From: Pyrrhoderma lamaoense | Taxonomy: Eukaryota > Basidiomycota > Agaricomycetes > Hymenochaetales > Hymenochaetaceae | Length of the DNA stretch: 64,000 bases | Reading direction: 5' to 3' | NCBI GenBank assembly: GCA_002794735.1 | Contig: NBAZ01000001.1 | Location: forward strand, 1,426,001 to 1,490,000 | Part shown: piece by piece, positions 32,250-43,695 of the stretch | Layout: every line of letters starts with the position of its first letter | How positions within the stretch are numbered: position 1 is the stretch's first letter | Position numbers and translations under genes: made by a program | The notes under the pieces: generated by a model | Seen by the model: only the letters and a program-made list of their open reading frames with translations | Told to the model about the DNA's origin: nothing | The model's database searches: none

Positions 32250-33864
32250 TACACGCCGAAAAAAGTCAGATACATTTTTCCTGAACTGAGCTAAAACAAA
32301 ATAAAGAGCAAGCAGTTGTAACATTAAGTTTCTTTCTGGGAGGAACTAACCTTTATATATTCCGACGGTCACGTAAGATAGTATTATGTACTCTTTGTCA
32401 TGTGCAATTAGATGACATGTCAATAAATTGAATAATTATTGGTTATGAGGGAACTTATCGGTCACTCATCATCTTATACGAACCATGATCCCATAACCTT
32501 GAAGTAGTTAAACTCTTCTTCAACATATACCCTTGAGATCGTATGCTGTCTGTTACGATTCCCTAGCGCAGTCAAAGGAACGTACTTAGCGTACAGCATC
32601 CGTAGTGCGTCAGTTGTAACCTAACATGAAGTGTCTGATCATCTCGCTTCAAAAGACGCCTTGATGATGAGATGGGGTTAGTATATCATTCTCTTACCAT
32701 ACTTTTAAATTCCAAATCCCATCATGATTGGAAGGAGGAATGCAACTTCCAACAAGCTACATTGTTGTTTAAGAGCGGCAAAAATGATGAATAACCCCTT
32801 TAGTTCCCTATTAGATGATCAGATCCTGGATAAATTCAAAGAATTTATCAAGGTTCATGAGATCAAAAAGTGTAGTGACAGAAACTGATATTTTTCTTTC
32901 TTTTTGCCTTCCCTCTCAACTCTTGAACGATGAAGTAAACAAGCTGATTTCTCTTTTCTTTTTCTTCACTTCCTTCCAGAGTAACAATAGTTCGCGAAAG
33001 AATTTTAATCTCTCGAAACTGTACTTTCAATGAGACAGTGCCTTTCCCGTTTTTACTTCCCTGTGCTTCATTACTTTAGGTTTGAGGGACGGGCTAAGTA
33101 AAGGGTGCACAGCAACTCCTTCCATCTTCACCTCTCTATCTACTTATCTATTCATCCATCCATCCATCCATCTATCAATTTCACCCTCTTCCATCTTTTT
33201 CTTTCTTCGGGACTTCGGTTTCTCCTTTATTTTTTCAATACTTGGAAACTCTTAAATGAAATTAAACCCCTTTCCTTTCTGTATTTGTTTTGGGGCTAGC
33301 ATCCTTCCCGATTTCATTCTGTAACAGCTGACTGATCTAGTCCCTATTCTTCTAATTGCTTTGTGTCCGAACGAAGTATATTATTGTGTATATATGTATG
33401 CGTGTATCACGGGGGCTTGAAACATGCAGGGAGAGAAGGGGAAGAGCGTTCACAACTGTGAGCTTGACACAGAGATTGGTATATATATGTGTGTGTAATT
33501 GTAAAGCTGGAGATAAACCGATGGCTCTAAGGGCAGGCACAGTCGAATTTTGGAAAATAGGCGTTTATATAATGTATTAGACAGAGTAGAGTGAGATGTA
33601 TACATGTACAAACATCTCGTGGTAGGGCCTGAGACTAGAATTACATATTACTATCATCATCCTAAGCAAAGAACAAGGAATTGTCTAGAGAAAAGCATGT
33701 ACACATAAGAAGAGATAACCTCAAATCAGAGTTCACTATCAAAGAAAGAAAGAAAAAAACAGAGGGGGTGCAAGAACAGACATCAGACCGAGCAAGTTCT
33801 CATGAGTCACACTGGACCGACCAAGATTCATACATTTGATCTTAGGCGCGAAAATAGGATATCA
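32250..33864. other. 1.6 kb interval between convergent genes
   Basis: It contains the 3' ends of the ARMT1-like gene (+) and the RING ligase gene (-). A short (CATC)n tract lies near 33150-33175. Short frames present have no coding character. Nothing else can be supported. Confidence 0.5.
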
Positions 33865-35641
33865 CTATCGACGATGTGACTGCGACGACGAGTGTGAACT
33901 ACCACCACCAGAATTGTGTCGGAACAAATTGCTGATAAAACCCGTGAAACTGCTATTACTTGAACGAGAGGAGTTTGTGCTTCTTGTTGAGTTTGCAGTA
34001 GTAGGTATACTCGCCGTTGCTCGAGAGCGATGTTCGACATTCGGTTCTTCTTCCGTGAGTGGAAATGAGCCAGGAAGCCTTTCAGAAGAAGAACTGGTGG
34101 TCGGATTCATCTGTTCAGACGGAAAAGGATTAGTTGTGGATATAATATCGTTGGAAGACGATCGATCACTTGAAGATCGCCGCATGCGGGGGATGGTGGT
34201 ACACCACTGTGAGGGGGCGACGAACCACTGGAAGAAGACGAGGATGGACCAGGTTCGCGAGGACTTGAGTTCGGTTGGGGCACTAAGGCAAACCTACAAG
34301 GCAGAGGATACAGAGATGTGAAACCAGATTGCATGAGGGCTGGAAAAGCCATTAGACTTACCGGCACACGGGACAGGTTCCACTACTCTTAAGCCATGGA
34401 AGAATACATCCCTCGTGAAAAACGTGTTTACAAGGTAAAGTGATAACGATTTGTTCGGACGCATCTTCGGCTTTAGAATCAAATTGCTCCTTACATACCG
34501 CACAGTCATTTTCTAAAAGGGCGTCTTGAAGGTTGCAAAAGACGGCTGACTCAATTATCAAACATAGGGCCCACACTTTAAAGACTTACCTCCATCCTCT
34601 AGTACTGTTCGGGGTAATTTCTCAACGACCTCCTCGGGAGCGGGAACTGGACGATTAGCACTGCTTTGTTCCATTATTTGTGTTAATATCTGATCGAGAG
34701 CTATGGGTACAATGCATCAGCGCGTCAATCATGTGTTATGAAACTGTGTAAAGACGGACCATCTTGTGTGAAAACGAAGTCTCCCATTCTTCCCGGCGTT
34801 TCCGAGAGATTGTTAATGCCAGCTAGTCCTAATGGACCTCTGGTAAGAAGGGCAAGTAGATTCTGTGCTATGGGATATCCTGGTACATTCGAACCACGAT
34901 CATCAGACGCATGAGCACGCACGAAACTAGAGACCATATCAATATGATAAACATTGAAGAATTAGATTGGTATGTACTCCTGTAGTCTGGGTGGATTCGA
35001 GCCCGAAGTCTCAGACTCTCTATCGGAGTCCCTGTTGCCGGTGAGGAGTACGTGTGGTCCACCAAATACGAAAGTACTTCGACCATTTGAGTTACCAAAT
35101 TCTACTCGAAGAGCGCGCTGACCAAAAGGGCCAGCGCTACTCCTGGGAGAACCGTGGTTTGTGTCAGAAGAAGAGTTGCGTGGTTCTTGTGAACGGGCCA
35201 AGAGGAGGGCTATATGCCACAAGTTAGAATCTTAATGAGTGAGAGGTTCTAGATAAATTCACCGAAAAAATCAAGGGCGGTATTAGGTATTCCAAAGTCT
35301 GCTTGGTGAAATTCGCGGGGATCATCGGCTGGATTTTCCATCTAAGTTGAAGTGGTATGAGTTAAAGAGATTGAAAGATAGATGATTAATAACACAGTAT
35401 ATGCTCACTTTCTCCACAAATGATCCTTGACATGAAGAACAGCGCGGTTCAGGAGCCTATAATTAGAAAGGCAGCTTGAGTGAGATGATTATTAGTTATA
35501 ATTCCAAGAAGAATATAGACCATGAGTGGACGCATTTCAGCATTACACTGGAAAGGAAAGGTTAGAGATGGCAGCTTATTGATATCGGAGAAGAGGACTT
35601 GCTTGATGGCAATACCACATCGGTTCTCGTTCGGAAGACAT
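33865..35641 (-). CDS. RING-H2 E3 ubiquitin ligase with N-terminal zinc ribbon (RNF126/RNF115 type)
   Basis: Exons: 35641-35603, 35547-35521, 35456-35409, 35341-35263, 35209-34978, 34926-34760, 34700-34590, 34524-34362, 34293-33865. The N-terminal zinc ribbon reads WYCHQC ... RCSSC. The RING-H2 finger in exon 8 reads CAVC ... LPCKHVFHEGC ... CPVC. Intron 1 uses a GC donor (GCAAGT). As written the frame stops at 34107 (350 residues). One added C in the run at about 34190-34194 continues a Ser-rich tail to 33865 (431 residues, ending SSQSHRR), which looks more natural. RNF126 relatives ubiquitinate mislocalised or sorted client proteins in cytosol and endosomes. Partner E2 is unknown. Confidence 0.87.
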
Positions 35642-36560
35642 TGTTTTTCAAGAAGAGAAGTTAAGAGAGAGACCGATGTGAGAACGAAAGGTAGAATGAA
35701 GAAAGAGAAAGGCGTTGAGTAGAGAGTAAAGGAACAAGGGTAGAGACTGAGAATGCCGGAAGAGATGTGTGATCACACCAATGGCCCCTCAGACGCCACT
35801 TGTAATAAAGCATTATGTCATCCAGTTGTTGTTGTTGCGCTCTTGAGATGGCTGCTATTGATTCTTTCTAGTATGCATACATACACTCATTTCACGACAT
35901 CTCATGCTAATGCTAATGACTTGGGCTTTACTCTTTACCAATGAATAAAAATGGCTGTCCATGTTTCACACTGTAGATATGCAGCTTCTCCTCAAGGCGG
36001 TAGTGCGTGAGCCTCATGTCTTAAGTGTAACGCTGGTTGTATTGACAAGTGTCCGAATTGACCCACCGACTGACTAAAAGACGGAATCTATTATAAGATG
36101 TATAATCCGAGAAGAGAATTCCAGTTTCAATGTGTTATATTCAGGAGTTTCGGTAGCAGATTGGTACATGTAGTACTACATTTGTGTGGTGTCCAAATAT
36201 TTACTTGACACTCCCTCGCCTCAGCTCCCTTTCTTCCTTCCTTACTCTCACCACCCGTCTGCCATTTCTTATACCTCCAACCATCATAACACTTCTACAC
36301 CACCCATAGGCTTGTACACCTACTTATAAATAAATTTCCAAGAAATTAGTGCCAACCGCACAGCGGGCTTTACTCATCTGATCCGCACGGGGTACTTTTT
36401 CCTCTTCTCGCTTCCTTATTTACTTAGTCTGACAACAATCAACTAGCCTGTTCTCACGTTTACTTATTTTTTTTCTCTTGACGTTTTTGACACGAAGTTT
36501 GTCTTGTTGCGTCTTACCACACGACTTGTAACTTGACCTCCAACTTGCTTCTGTCTGAGC
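35642..36560. promoter_or_regulatory. Divergent promoter region, C/T-rich toward the plus-strand gene
   Basis: A 919-base gap between start codons. From about 36220 to 36550 the plus strand is strongly pyrimidine-rich, a usual feature of active fungal promoters and leaders. No further gene seen. Confidence 0.45.
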
Positions 36561-37249
36561 ATGCCATCTGAAATCAAGTTCAACAACTTTGGTATCCCTT
36601 ACCTTGTCGATTTCGCTAACATCTCAATCCGGTCGAAGAAGGACAAGGCTGCAAAGTCAAAGACTCTCCCATCCAGAAACGATAAATTTGTCAAACCAAA
36701 GGCCCCGCCTCCACTGGTTAGATGCCCTACCTGTGGTCACGTCCCATCCCATGCACATGAGGAACCACCGAAGCCCGCGAAGGCCCCAAGCCCTGGTGGC
36801 TTGTACATCCGTTTTGCAACGAGAACTGACGCACCTACGCAAAAGATCTCGTCTCGTCGGCTCGAAAGGTTACGTTCCGCTATCGAAGACGCCGTGACAA
36901 ATGCTGGCATGATAAAGCCTTCACCGGATGAAACAGGGGCAGAGGCTGAAATGGCTCTGGATAGCATGGACACGAAGCGTAGCCGTGACTCATCAAACAA
37001 GAAAGATTTGTCGAAGAAAGCTTTGTTCAAGGGTACGTACGGGCAGGTGAAGCAGGCGCTGAAGGATGCTGGTCTGGTAACCACACCATGCTCAGAGAAT
37101 GGATTTGAGAATGGTGAGTATTATTAAGCTTTGTTGAGCTTTGGATTGTTGTTGACGGTTCCCTAGCCACACGATTAGGAGCCCTTCTTGTCGTTAATGG
37201 AAAGGCAACGGATGGATTAGAGCTCACAAAGCTCACCCTCTGGGGTTAA
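36561..37249 (+). CDS. Unrecognised 211-residue protein with a CxxC motif
   Basis: Exons: 36561-37113, 37167-37249; 636 bases. I do not recognise the family. The protein starts MPSEIKFNNFGIPYLVDF, is Lys/Pro-rich, has one CPTCGHVPSHAH segment that could bind zinc together with other Cys/His, then a charged helical region (SSRRLERLRSAIEDAV). It ends with two blocks, KGTYGQVKQALKDAG and TRLGALLVVNGKATDGLELTKL, that look folded and would be the best search seeds. Clean splice sites, an ATG after a C/T-rich leader and even codon use support it as a real gene. No signal peptide or membrane segment. Confidence 0.75.
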
Positions 37250-37867
37250 CTTTCTGTTACGTCGACAAGACTTTACGACCCGGAGGCTTGCTCTTCTTCT
37301 ACAATGTCAAATGACGACAAATCTACACCATTTTATGACCATTTCCTTTACTGTGCCTCAATTCGTTTAAATCTGATTCGTTTGTCTCTCTGAGGTTTAA
37401 TCTCTTCTAATACCACCATATTGTATGTATCATCTCCAGATGTTGTCGGTGCCATCTATATGTGCTCTATTGTTTTATTGCGCCAGAATTCTTGTTTGTA
37501 CATATCTGATATATATATATCCATCTCCTCTTTTTTTTTCTTCCTTCCTTTTCCTAACTCCCTCTTTCCTAGACTGTTTCTATTTTTAGATGACAAGCCT
37601 GGAATTGTATAACTTGTATCTCTAACATATGTGCAGTAGATACCACATTTGATGTTATAAAGCAGCCAGCTTGTTTTCAAACCTTATATTTATATTCCCT
37701 ATCTTCTGATCTATGATATATATGTATATATAGCGATGCGACGGAGGTGACCAAAACCAATTGACCTCAGACCGATAGATAAGCTGAATTTAAAGCAAAA
37801 GGGGCCGTACCTCACAAGCAAGAGGGTGGGTTCTTTTCACAGCCTTCCTTCCTTCAGCTTAAGACCA
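37250..37867. promoter_or_regulatory. Intergenic region upstream of D-amino-acid oxidase
   Basis: 618 bases between two plus-strand genes. It includes AT-rich TATATATAT stretches at about 37509-37520 and 37715-37732, the latter 140 bases before the oxidase ATG and a candidate TATA region. Confidence 0.4.
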
Positions 37868-39633
37868 ATGTCAGCCGACAATACCGCAACGAGCAAACGT
37901 TCAGTAATAGTATTGGGAGCAGGCGTGATCGGTTTATCGATAGCACATACCCTCACGTCACTACTACCTAATCGTGAAGAAGAAGAGTATACGCATATAT
38001 CGCGACAACTGCAGGTGACAATCGTTGCGCGTGAGTTACCGGAGCATCTTTTCTCTCAAGGGTGGGCCAGTCCGTGGGCCGGAGCAAATTGGTCCCCAAT
38101 AGGTTCGTTCAATGAAAGGCAGTATAAGTGGGAGAAAGAGTGCTTGTGAGTTTATGTATATGTTATTAAATTGCTAAGAAAAGATTATTTTTTTATTCTC
38201 TTTTATGGTTTCTCCTCTTTTCCTTCTCTACTACTGCCATACACATTCTTTCCTTATGACTTCTATGGTGTGTTGTGTGACATGTTGTGCTGAATGCATG
38301 TTGTATGCGGGGGTTCGTGTGTGTCTAGCGAGAAATTATGGTCGATGATTCCGACTGGTCAAGTTAAGGTGTGATTTGCATTTCATGTCATAATGCAAAC
38401 AGGTTTATTAACGCATGTATCTATCTCCTTTCCTTGCTTCTTTGGAACATCAACATGCGAGAAGGCGTTCCCTTCACGTATACTCTACGAGTCTAGACAA
38501 GGCTTCAATCCTGATCCTTGGTGGAAGGATATTGTTCGGGACGTAAGATAATTCTTCCAATATTCCTAGTCTCGTATACGTACGTCTTTTACACAACCAA
38601 AGAATCAACATTGATTCAATGTTATATAGTTTCGAGAGATCCCGGTTGACGAGCTCCCAGCTAGATACCAAGCAGGATTAGCTTTTACGACTATCTCTGT
38701 CCTACCCAGAGTTTATCTAAAATGGTTGAAAGATACACTAGATGAACGAGGTGTTAAATTCATTCACAAGCATGTGGCAAGTATCGAAGAAGCAGCAGCT
38801 ATAGGCGGTGAAGATAGCATCGTTGTAAACGCAACTGGACTAGGTAAAAGAAAAAAGCCCATATACACGTTTCCTCCTCTCCTTTTTTTGCTTACCTTAC
38901 CATTCTCCTGCGAATCCGAGCTCCTTCCTGACATTCAAGTCTATCTCTTCCCACAGGCGCGAAGTCTCTCATTGGCGTTGAAGATGATGCTGTTTACCCG
39001 ATTCGAGGCCAGACGATTATCGTCCACGCACCAAACGTTCAAGAGTTTCTATGTACGGGACTAGGTCAGCCTCGCTTCTTTCTGTCCTTCTCATATCTCC
39101 AGGAAAGAATGTATGTTTCGGACTGAGTTTCGGATATCTTCTGTGTGCTTAGACGACAAGAAAAAGAAGGAATCTTCGGAGGTTGCATACATCATTCCTC
39201 GTCCGGACGGAACATGTATTCTCGGTGGCACGTTTCAGGAGGACAATGCAGACTTGCATGTAAACCACGCTACAGCTCAACGCATTTTTGAACAGTGCAG
39301 TTCATTAGAACCCAGGCTGAAGTCATCAGAAGAGACCAAAATTTTGAGTCACAATGTCGGACTTCGGCCCTCTAGACGCGGTGGGGCACGAGTTGAGCTA
39401 GAAGAGATAGAGCTCCCGCTGAAGAATCCCCTCGTTCCGTTTTATGGTCAAGAATCAAGGCCTGAGAGAAAGCTCAAAGTGATACATGCATATGGCCTTG
39501 GGTAGGTGCCATTGTTCATGTCATACATAGGATTGTTCATAGTGTTGAACACGTTTTTTTCTTTAGACCTGCAGGTTATCAAGCATCATGGGGAGTAGCA
39601 TCTGAAGTGGCTGAGATATTCTCTAAGATATGA
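37868..39633 (+). CDS. D-amino-acid oxidase
   Basis: Exons: 37868-38145, 38329-38368, 38465-38542, 38630-38843, 38957-39064, 39153-39501, 39567-39633; 1134 bases, 377 residues. The FAD-binding Rossmann motif is VIVLGAGVIGLSIAH. Other family blocks are SPWAGANWSP, VVNATGLGAKSL, PIRGQTIIV, GLRPSRRGGARVE (with the substrate-binding Arg) and HAYGLGPAGYQASWG. The enzyme oxidises D-amino acids to oxo acids with H2O2 release, usually in peroxisomes; the C-terminus SKI resembles a weak type-1 peroxisomal signal. Intron 1 is 183 bases, about three times the local norm. Confidence 0.93.
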
Positions 39634-39788
39634 TAAAATTAAAAAGGATATGTCGGTTTTTGTAAAAGTCTCAGATATATATATATCAATGTATATTCAT
39701 ATTTAATCGAAAAAAATGTATATTTTGAAGATACAATACACGTACAAATAGAAAGACCAAGTCGAAAAGAAGAAAACGAGAAAATAGG

Positions 39789-40910
39789 TTACTTCCTTGC
39801 GAATGTAATCTGAAAAGAATGTCATTAGTTGCTTTAAACCCAACTTGAAGAGCTAGAGATCGATGCTTACCTTGATCTTGTTCTCCCCATCGATCTTGTA
39901 GTTGTGTAAGGCATCTTTCGCCACAGTAGCACTCCCCTCGTCCATATATTCGACGAAGGCAATGTCCCTCTTTGTCGGAATAAGACGAACTTCGTGAAGG
40001 TTTGGATATTGAGAAAACAGGGTCTGCAATGCGTCTTTGGTAACACTTTCTGGCAAGTTTTGTAAGAACAGAATCTTGTTGGGTGGGAGATATTCGTCTG
40101 GCATCTGGACAGCAGGACGTTTTGTAACTGGAACCGCCGATGCGCCGACAGCTTAATAACAAAAATTTTGTCAGAAGGGACAGACAGACATGAAAAGACG
40201 CTGGTAAACTCACTCTCTGCTGCCAATCGTTTTGCTCTGAACTTTCTTTTCAACGGATTGCTGTATCTTGTTGTTTCTGTTTAACAAATTGTAAGTACTA
40301 GTTAGATATGATACTAAGTAGATACTCCACTTTTATGCTCTAGACGTGATGACTTGTGTTGATCAAAGTTGTTTGGATCTAACTTCAGTACTACGGCATC
40401 TGAGCGAACTCTGGCAAAAGAGATTTGCTATCGCTATGATTAGTATATGATAATGAAAAAAAGGGAGGGATTGGAAGCTAACCATAGGTTTTGAGTACAA
40501 TGGAAATCTGTTAACTTCACGTTGTGCCTTCTTGGCAAGTTCGGCATTAGGGAAAGAGACAAAAGCCTGCCCTCGCATTCGCAAATTTCGATGAGCAACA
40601 ACGTCCAACACCTCGCCGTAATTAAGAAATAAAGCTCGCAACGTTTGCTTCATAGCTAAAGAGTAGTTTTTAGTATGCATATAAATTTATTGACAAGTTA
40701 AAGATACGCACTACTGATTTTAATTCTCTCATTAAGGTTTTGAATGTAAAGTGTTTCCGAGATGGTTTCCGCTGGCGGCGGTTCTGAAGTTGTTGTTGGC
40801 AGTGCCTGAGCATCAGGGACCGAAGCTGGGTTTATGGGCGTTGGTTGCATCACAACATCCACAGCGGCAGCTGGTGGTGCTGGTACTATACTTTGCATAG
40901 AGTCTGCCAT
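39789..40910 (-). CDS. U1A/U2B''-type snRNP protein with two RRM domains
   Basis: Exons: 40910-40715, 40655-40483, 40427-40331, 40276-40214, 40151-39871, 39809-39789; 831 bases, 276 residues. A Pro/Ala-rich leader of about 50 residues is followed by RRM1 (LYIQNLNERI, RNP1 GQAFVSF), a linker with KRKFRAKR, and RRM2 (ILFLQNLPESV, DIAFVEYMD). The protein would bind U1 or U2 snRNA stem-loops in the spliceosome. Which of the two paralogues it represents cannot be told; many fungi have one. The last coding exon has only 21 bases (ITFARK). Confidence 0.9.
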
Positions 40911-41267
40911 TGTGTTGACGCAGAGTAGATTGTGTAAAAGAAGTAGTTCACTGTTGCTGTTTACGGTATTGCTGAATTGAGCTGAGAAAGTCGCGTGCTC
41001 TTTGTCATGAAATCTTACGTACTGAATTCCCCAATCTTCCCAGTAGCCTCAATCAAGGGGCCTCTTCTTTTCTCACTCTCAAAATACCCACTGCCATTTC
41101 TTAGGTGGCGCAAGTTTTCTTCCACGTCTTCACCTTACTCTTTCTTGTCTCGTTTACAGCTTTGTCAAATACCTCGTTTTCGCTTGCCTAGCGCAGCCTG
41201 TCTTCTTTATCTCGCAACCCTGCCTTTGACTTTTTCTGTTTAATCTTCTAATCGAGTTACGGAAAAT
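40911..41267. promoter_or_regulatory. Divergent promoter between the snRNP and LysM genes
   Basis: A 357-base gap between opposite ATGs; the half next to the LysM gene is C/T-rich. Confidence 0.5.
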
Positions 41268-41981
41268 ATGGGCCGCTGGACTCAGTATGACGAGGTAAAT
41301 CAAAAATAATGATTGTCGCTTTTTGCAATGTTCTCAAGTCTCTCCTTATTTGGCCCAGGATGATTATCGGCTACCTGAAGGCATGAAGAGGGTTGGTTAT
41401 GATGCTGATACGCAGAAATATACATTTAAAGACCAGAATGGTGACCTCTGGGAGGGACCTGAAGGTGCTGAGTTCGGTGAACTAAGAAAAAGTAGGTTTG
41501 AAATTTGTAAAAAAAAATCGAAAAAAATATTAAAGTATAACTCAAGTTGGAGAGAGTGCCCCTACCTCAAGTGATCTCGAAGCGACCTACCCTAATAGAG
41601 CTGATGGTTATCAGCCTTTAGCACCTGGTGAGGTACGTAAAAAATCTGTGTTTTGCCTTTTGATTAGCATTTTCTTATGACACAATAGGGTGAAGCAATT
41701 CGGATACGCCAACGCGATGCGTGGCGTCAACTCTTGCCCTTCTTCCTTATAATCGCGGTTTTCATTCTGCTCGTCTTTCGTCTCTCCCATCTTTCTCAAA
41801 ATTATCCCCTGTCTCCTGCCCTGAACAATCTCAATCATTGATAATCAAGAGTGGCGATACGTGTTGGGATATTGCCCAAGAATATCAAACCACCGTGGAA
41901 AGCTTACATACACTCAATCCCAAGGTCGACTGCGCAAGCCTTAGGCCTGGTCAGAGGCTGTGTGTTCCGATGGACAACTGA
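41268..41981 (+). CDS. Single-pass membrane protein with C-terminal LysM domain, one apparent frame break
   Basis: Exons: 41268-41294, 41359-41491, 41547-41632, 41689-41981. The N-terminal half starts MGRWTQYDEDDYRLPEGM and is rich in acidic and aromatic residues. One membrane helix (LLPFFLIIAVFILLVF) follows, then a LysM module (SGDTCWDIAQEY ... LHTLNPKVDC ... RPGQRLCVP). The helix and the LysM module are in different frames: as written the first frame stops at 41841 (132 residues). One added A in the AAAA run near 41799 joins them (540 bases, 179 residues). LysM binds chitin or peptidoglycan; the topology would place it on the far side of the membrane. I infer one gene, not two. Confidence 0.75.
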
Positions 41982-42428
41982 GCCGTTTAAACTCATCTGT
42001 ACTCTTACACTTGCTTTATTACGACTTGAAACGAAATAGCTTACGAAGACCGTGCATGTCGAGCCACCTCGGTGCATGTATATTTCTGAGACTTCCAACC
42101 ATCACCGCTCTTTTGCCTGCTCTACTCTCCACTTACTCATGTAGATGTTTAGCATTTTCTTTCCTTTTCTTGTTTTTAATTATTTTGTACAATACTTATT
42201 CATAGTTTTTTGAATATGACGGAGGCTATTAAATTACGAAATACGTCATAAAGTGGGTCGATCTATAGTGGCTGTGTATGGAGTTGAGACCCTCCTCCAG
42301 CCGCACATGATGATGCTCGGAAAACATAAAGCAGGATTATTCTGCTCCCCTTCAGTACGACTCACCCACGACCCCCCCTCTCCTCTGTGGTAGCACACCT
42401 TGTACCTATCTGAACACTTTACGAAATA
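41982..42428. promoter_or_regulatory. Intergenic region upstream of the MARVEL-like gene
   Basis: 447 bases, with a C-rich stretch on the plus strand at about 42350-42380. No gene seen. Confidence 0.35.
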
Positions 42429-43285
42429 ATGGTCGATTATGATTCTCACGTCAAGCGGGGACACCCTGGTAAGCTTACCTGCTACGGACATGCATTCCAC
42501 ACTGAAACTTTACCTGTAACCAGTCGTTTTTGGACTAATCGTCTTCTTTTCGATAATTGAGGTAGAGAGAGTTCCGTTTCCATGTAAAAAGCTAGTTTTA
42601 CATATGCATATATTAGGGTGCTATCGCTACTTGGCTCATCGCAAAATACGACAAGCACCATGACTACCCTTCTACTTCTGTCCGCGATAGAACTGGTTTT
42701 CTGACCTTCACAAGGTAAGTGATTACTACAGTTTAATCATTTTAAGGTTGTAACACGAACCAAACTCTTTCTCCATCTCAGTTGGTGGACGGTTTTATTC
42801 GGCCTCATTTATTCAGGTGCATTCTTACACTCTGCCACTGGCTCGGTTTTGACTAGCGTTGGGTCCCATGGTATCTTGTAAGTGGTCTAGACTTAGGAGA
42901 AATAGAATAATACTGTAACTTTTACCATTGCAGCCTCATATTTACGTGGATTTTCTGGACAGCGGGTGCTGCTAGTATCACCGAAGCGCTCGGCGGTGGC
43001 TTGAATTGTAGTAACTCTGGGATTGTTTATTGTAATCAGCTCAATGCCCTCGAAGGTTAGTCTCAAAAATTACATTCTCAGAACACCGGATTCTTGCCTA
43101 ACACGCGTCTCATTATCTAGCATTTGCCTGGATTACATGGTATGAAACTTCAATTCGCACATTTTGATAGTCAACTTAACCATGCTTCTAGGATAATGGT
43201 GACATTCGCCCTTTTAATAGTACTTTGGCGTGGATTCTCAGCCTCTAGACGTGGCGATGGTCTCAGAGGACCACTCATTGCGTGA
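42429..43285 (+). CDS. Four-helix MARVEL-like membrane protein
   Basis: Exons: 42429-42468, 42524-42561, 42617-42714, 42782-42877, 42934-43055, 43121-43139, 43192-43285; 507 bases, 168 residues. Four hydrophobic segments (FGLIVFFSIIEGAIATWLI, WWTVLFGLIYSGAF, FLIFTWIFWTAGAAS, AFAWITWIMVTFALLIVLW), two cysteines in the second loop (LNCSNSGIVYCNQL) and a short basic tail match fungal MARVEL-domain proteins. Such proteins sit in plasma membrane or vesicles; the precise role is unknown. Seven short exons are needed, all in phase. The 38-base exon 2 is easy to miss but without it the frame closes. Confidence 0.85.
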
Positions 43286-43695
43286 ACTTGATGAATCCCC
43301 CTTCCCATCCCATTCCTTGTTTTATATTATAGGTTCTTACCTTCAGCAAAAGTTCTGTGATGGCTCCAATACGATTTTGAACTTTTCTTGAAATTCTTTT
43401 CCCATTTCATTGGTCCTTGTGGTCTTTGTTTTTGTTTAATGTGTTGTTACGCCAATATTTGATCAGCCATGTTTTGTCCTCTTGTTATTCGCACCTTCCC
43501 TTAGTTTGAATGATAATACCATTTCCATTCCACAAACCTTAACATACTACAACTAAGATTTTACAGTAAAAAAATTATTAGTACAAGATAAATTTAATAT
43601 AGAATTATCATATCCAAGAAGAACGAAATCATTTGTCTTAGATTAAAGAAGGGAGAAGGGAGCGGGGAGATTAGTTTCCAAATAACCATGTTTAA
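43286..43695. other. Intergenic region between convergent genes
   Basis: 410 bases holding two 3' ends; AT-rich near 43555-43620. No feature seen. Confidence 0.4.

Noticed and set aside
33356..33580. Overlapping plus and minus frames of 60-75 codons between the ARMT1-like and RING genes
   Set aside because: Composition is that of AT-rich flank, no homology pattern, and no splice partners.
34107..34189. Native end of the RING ligase at 34107 (tail VIDRLPTILYPQ...)
   Set aside because: The other frame gives a long Ser-rich tail with a clean stop at 33865 after one added C, in line with the other breaks. I kept this as less likely, not impossible.
41721..41981. Separate small secreted LysM gene starting at an internal ATG
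   Set aside because: Its first 20 codons overlap the membrane helix of the larger gene in another frame, there is no signal peptide, and one missing base explains the offset.
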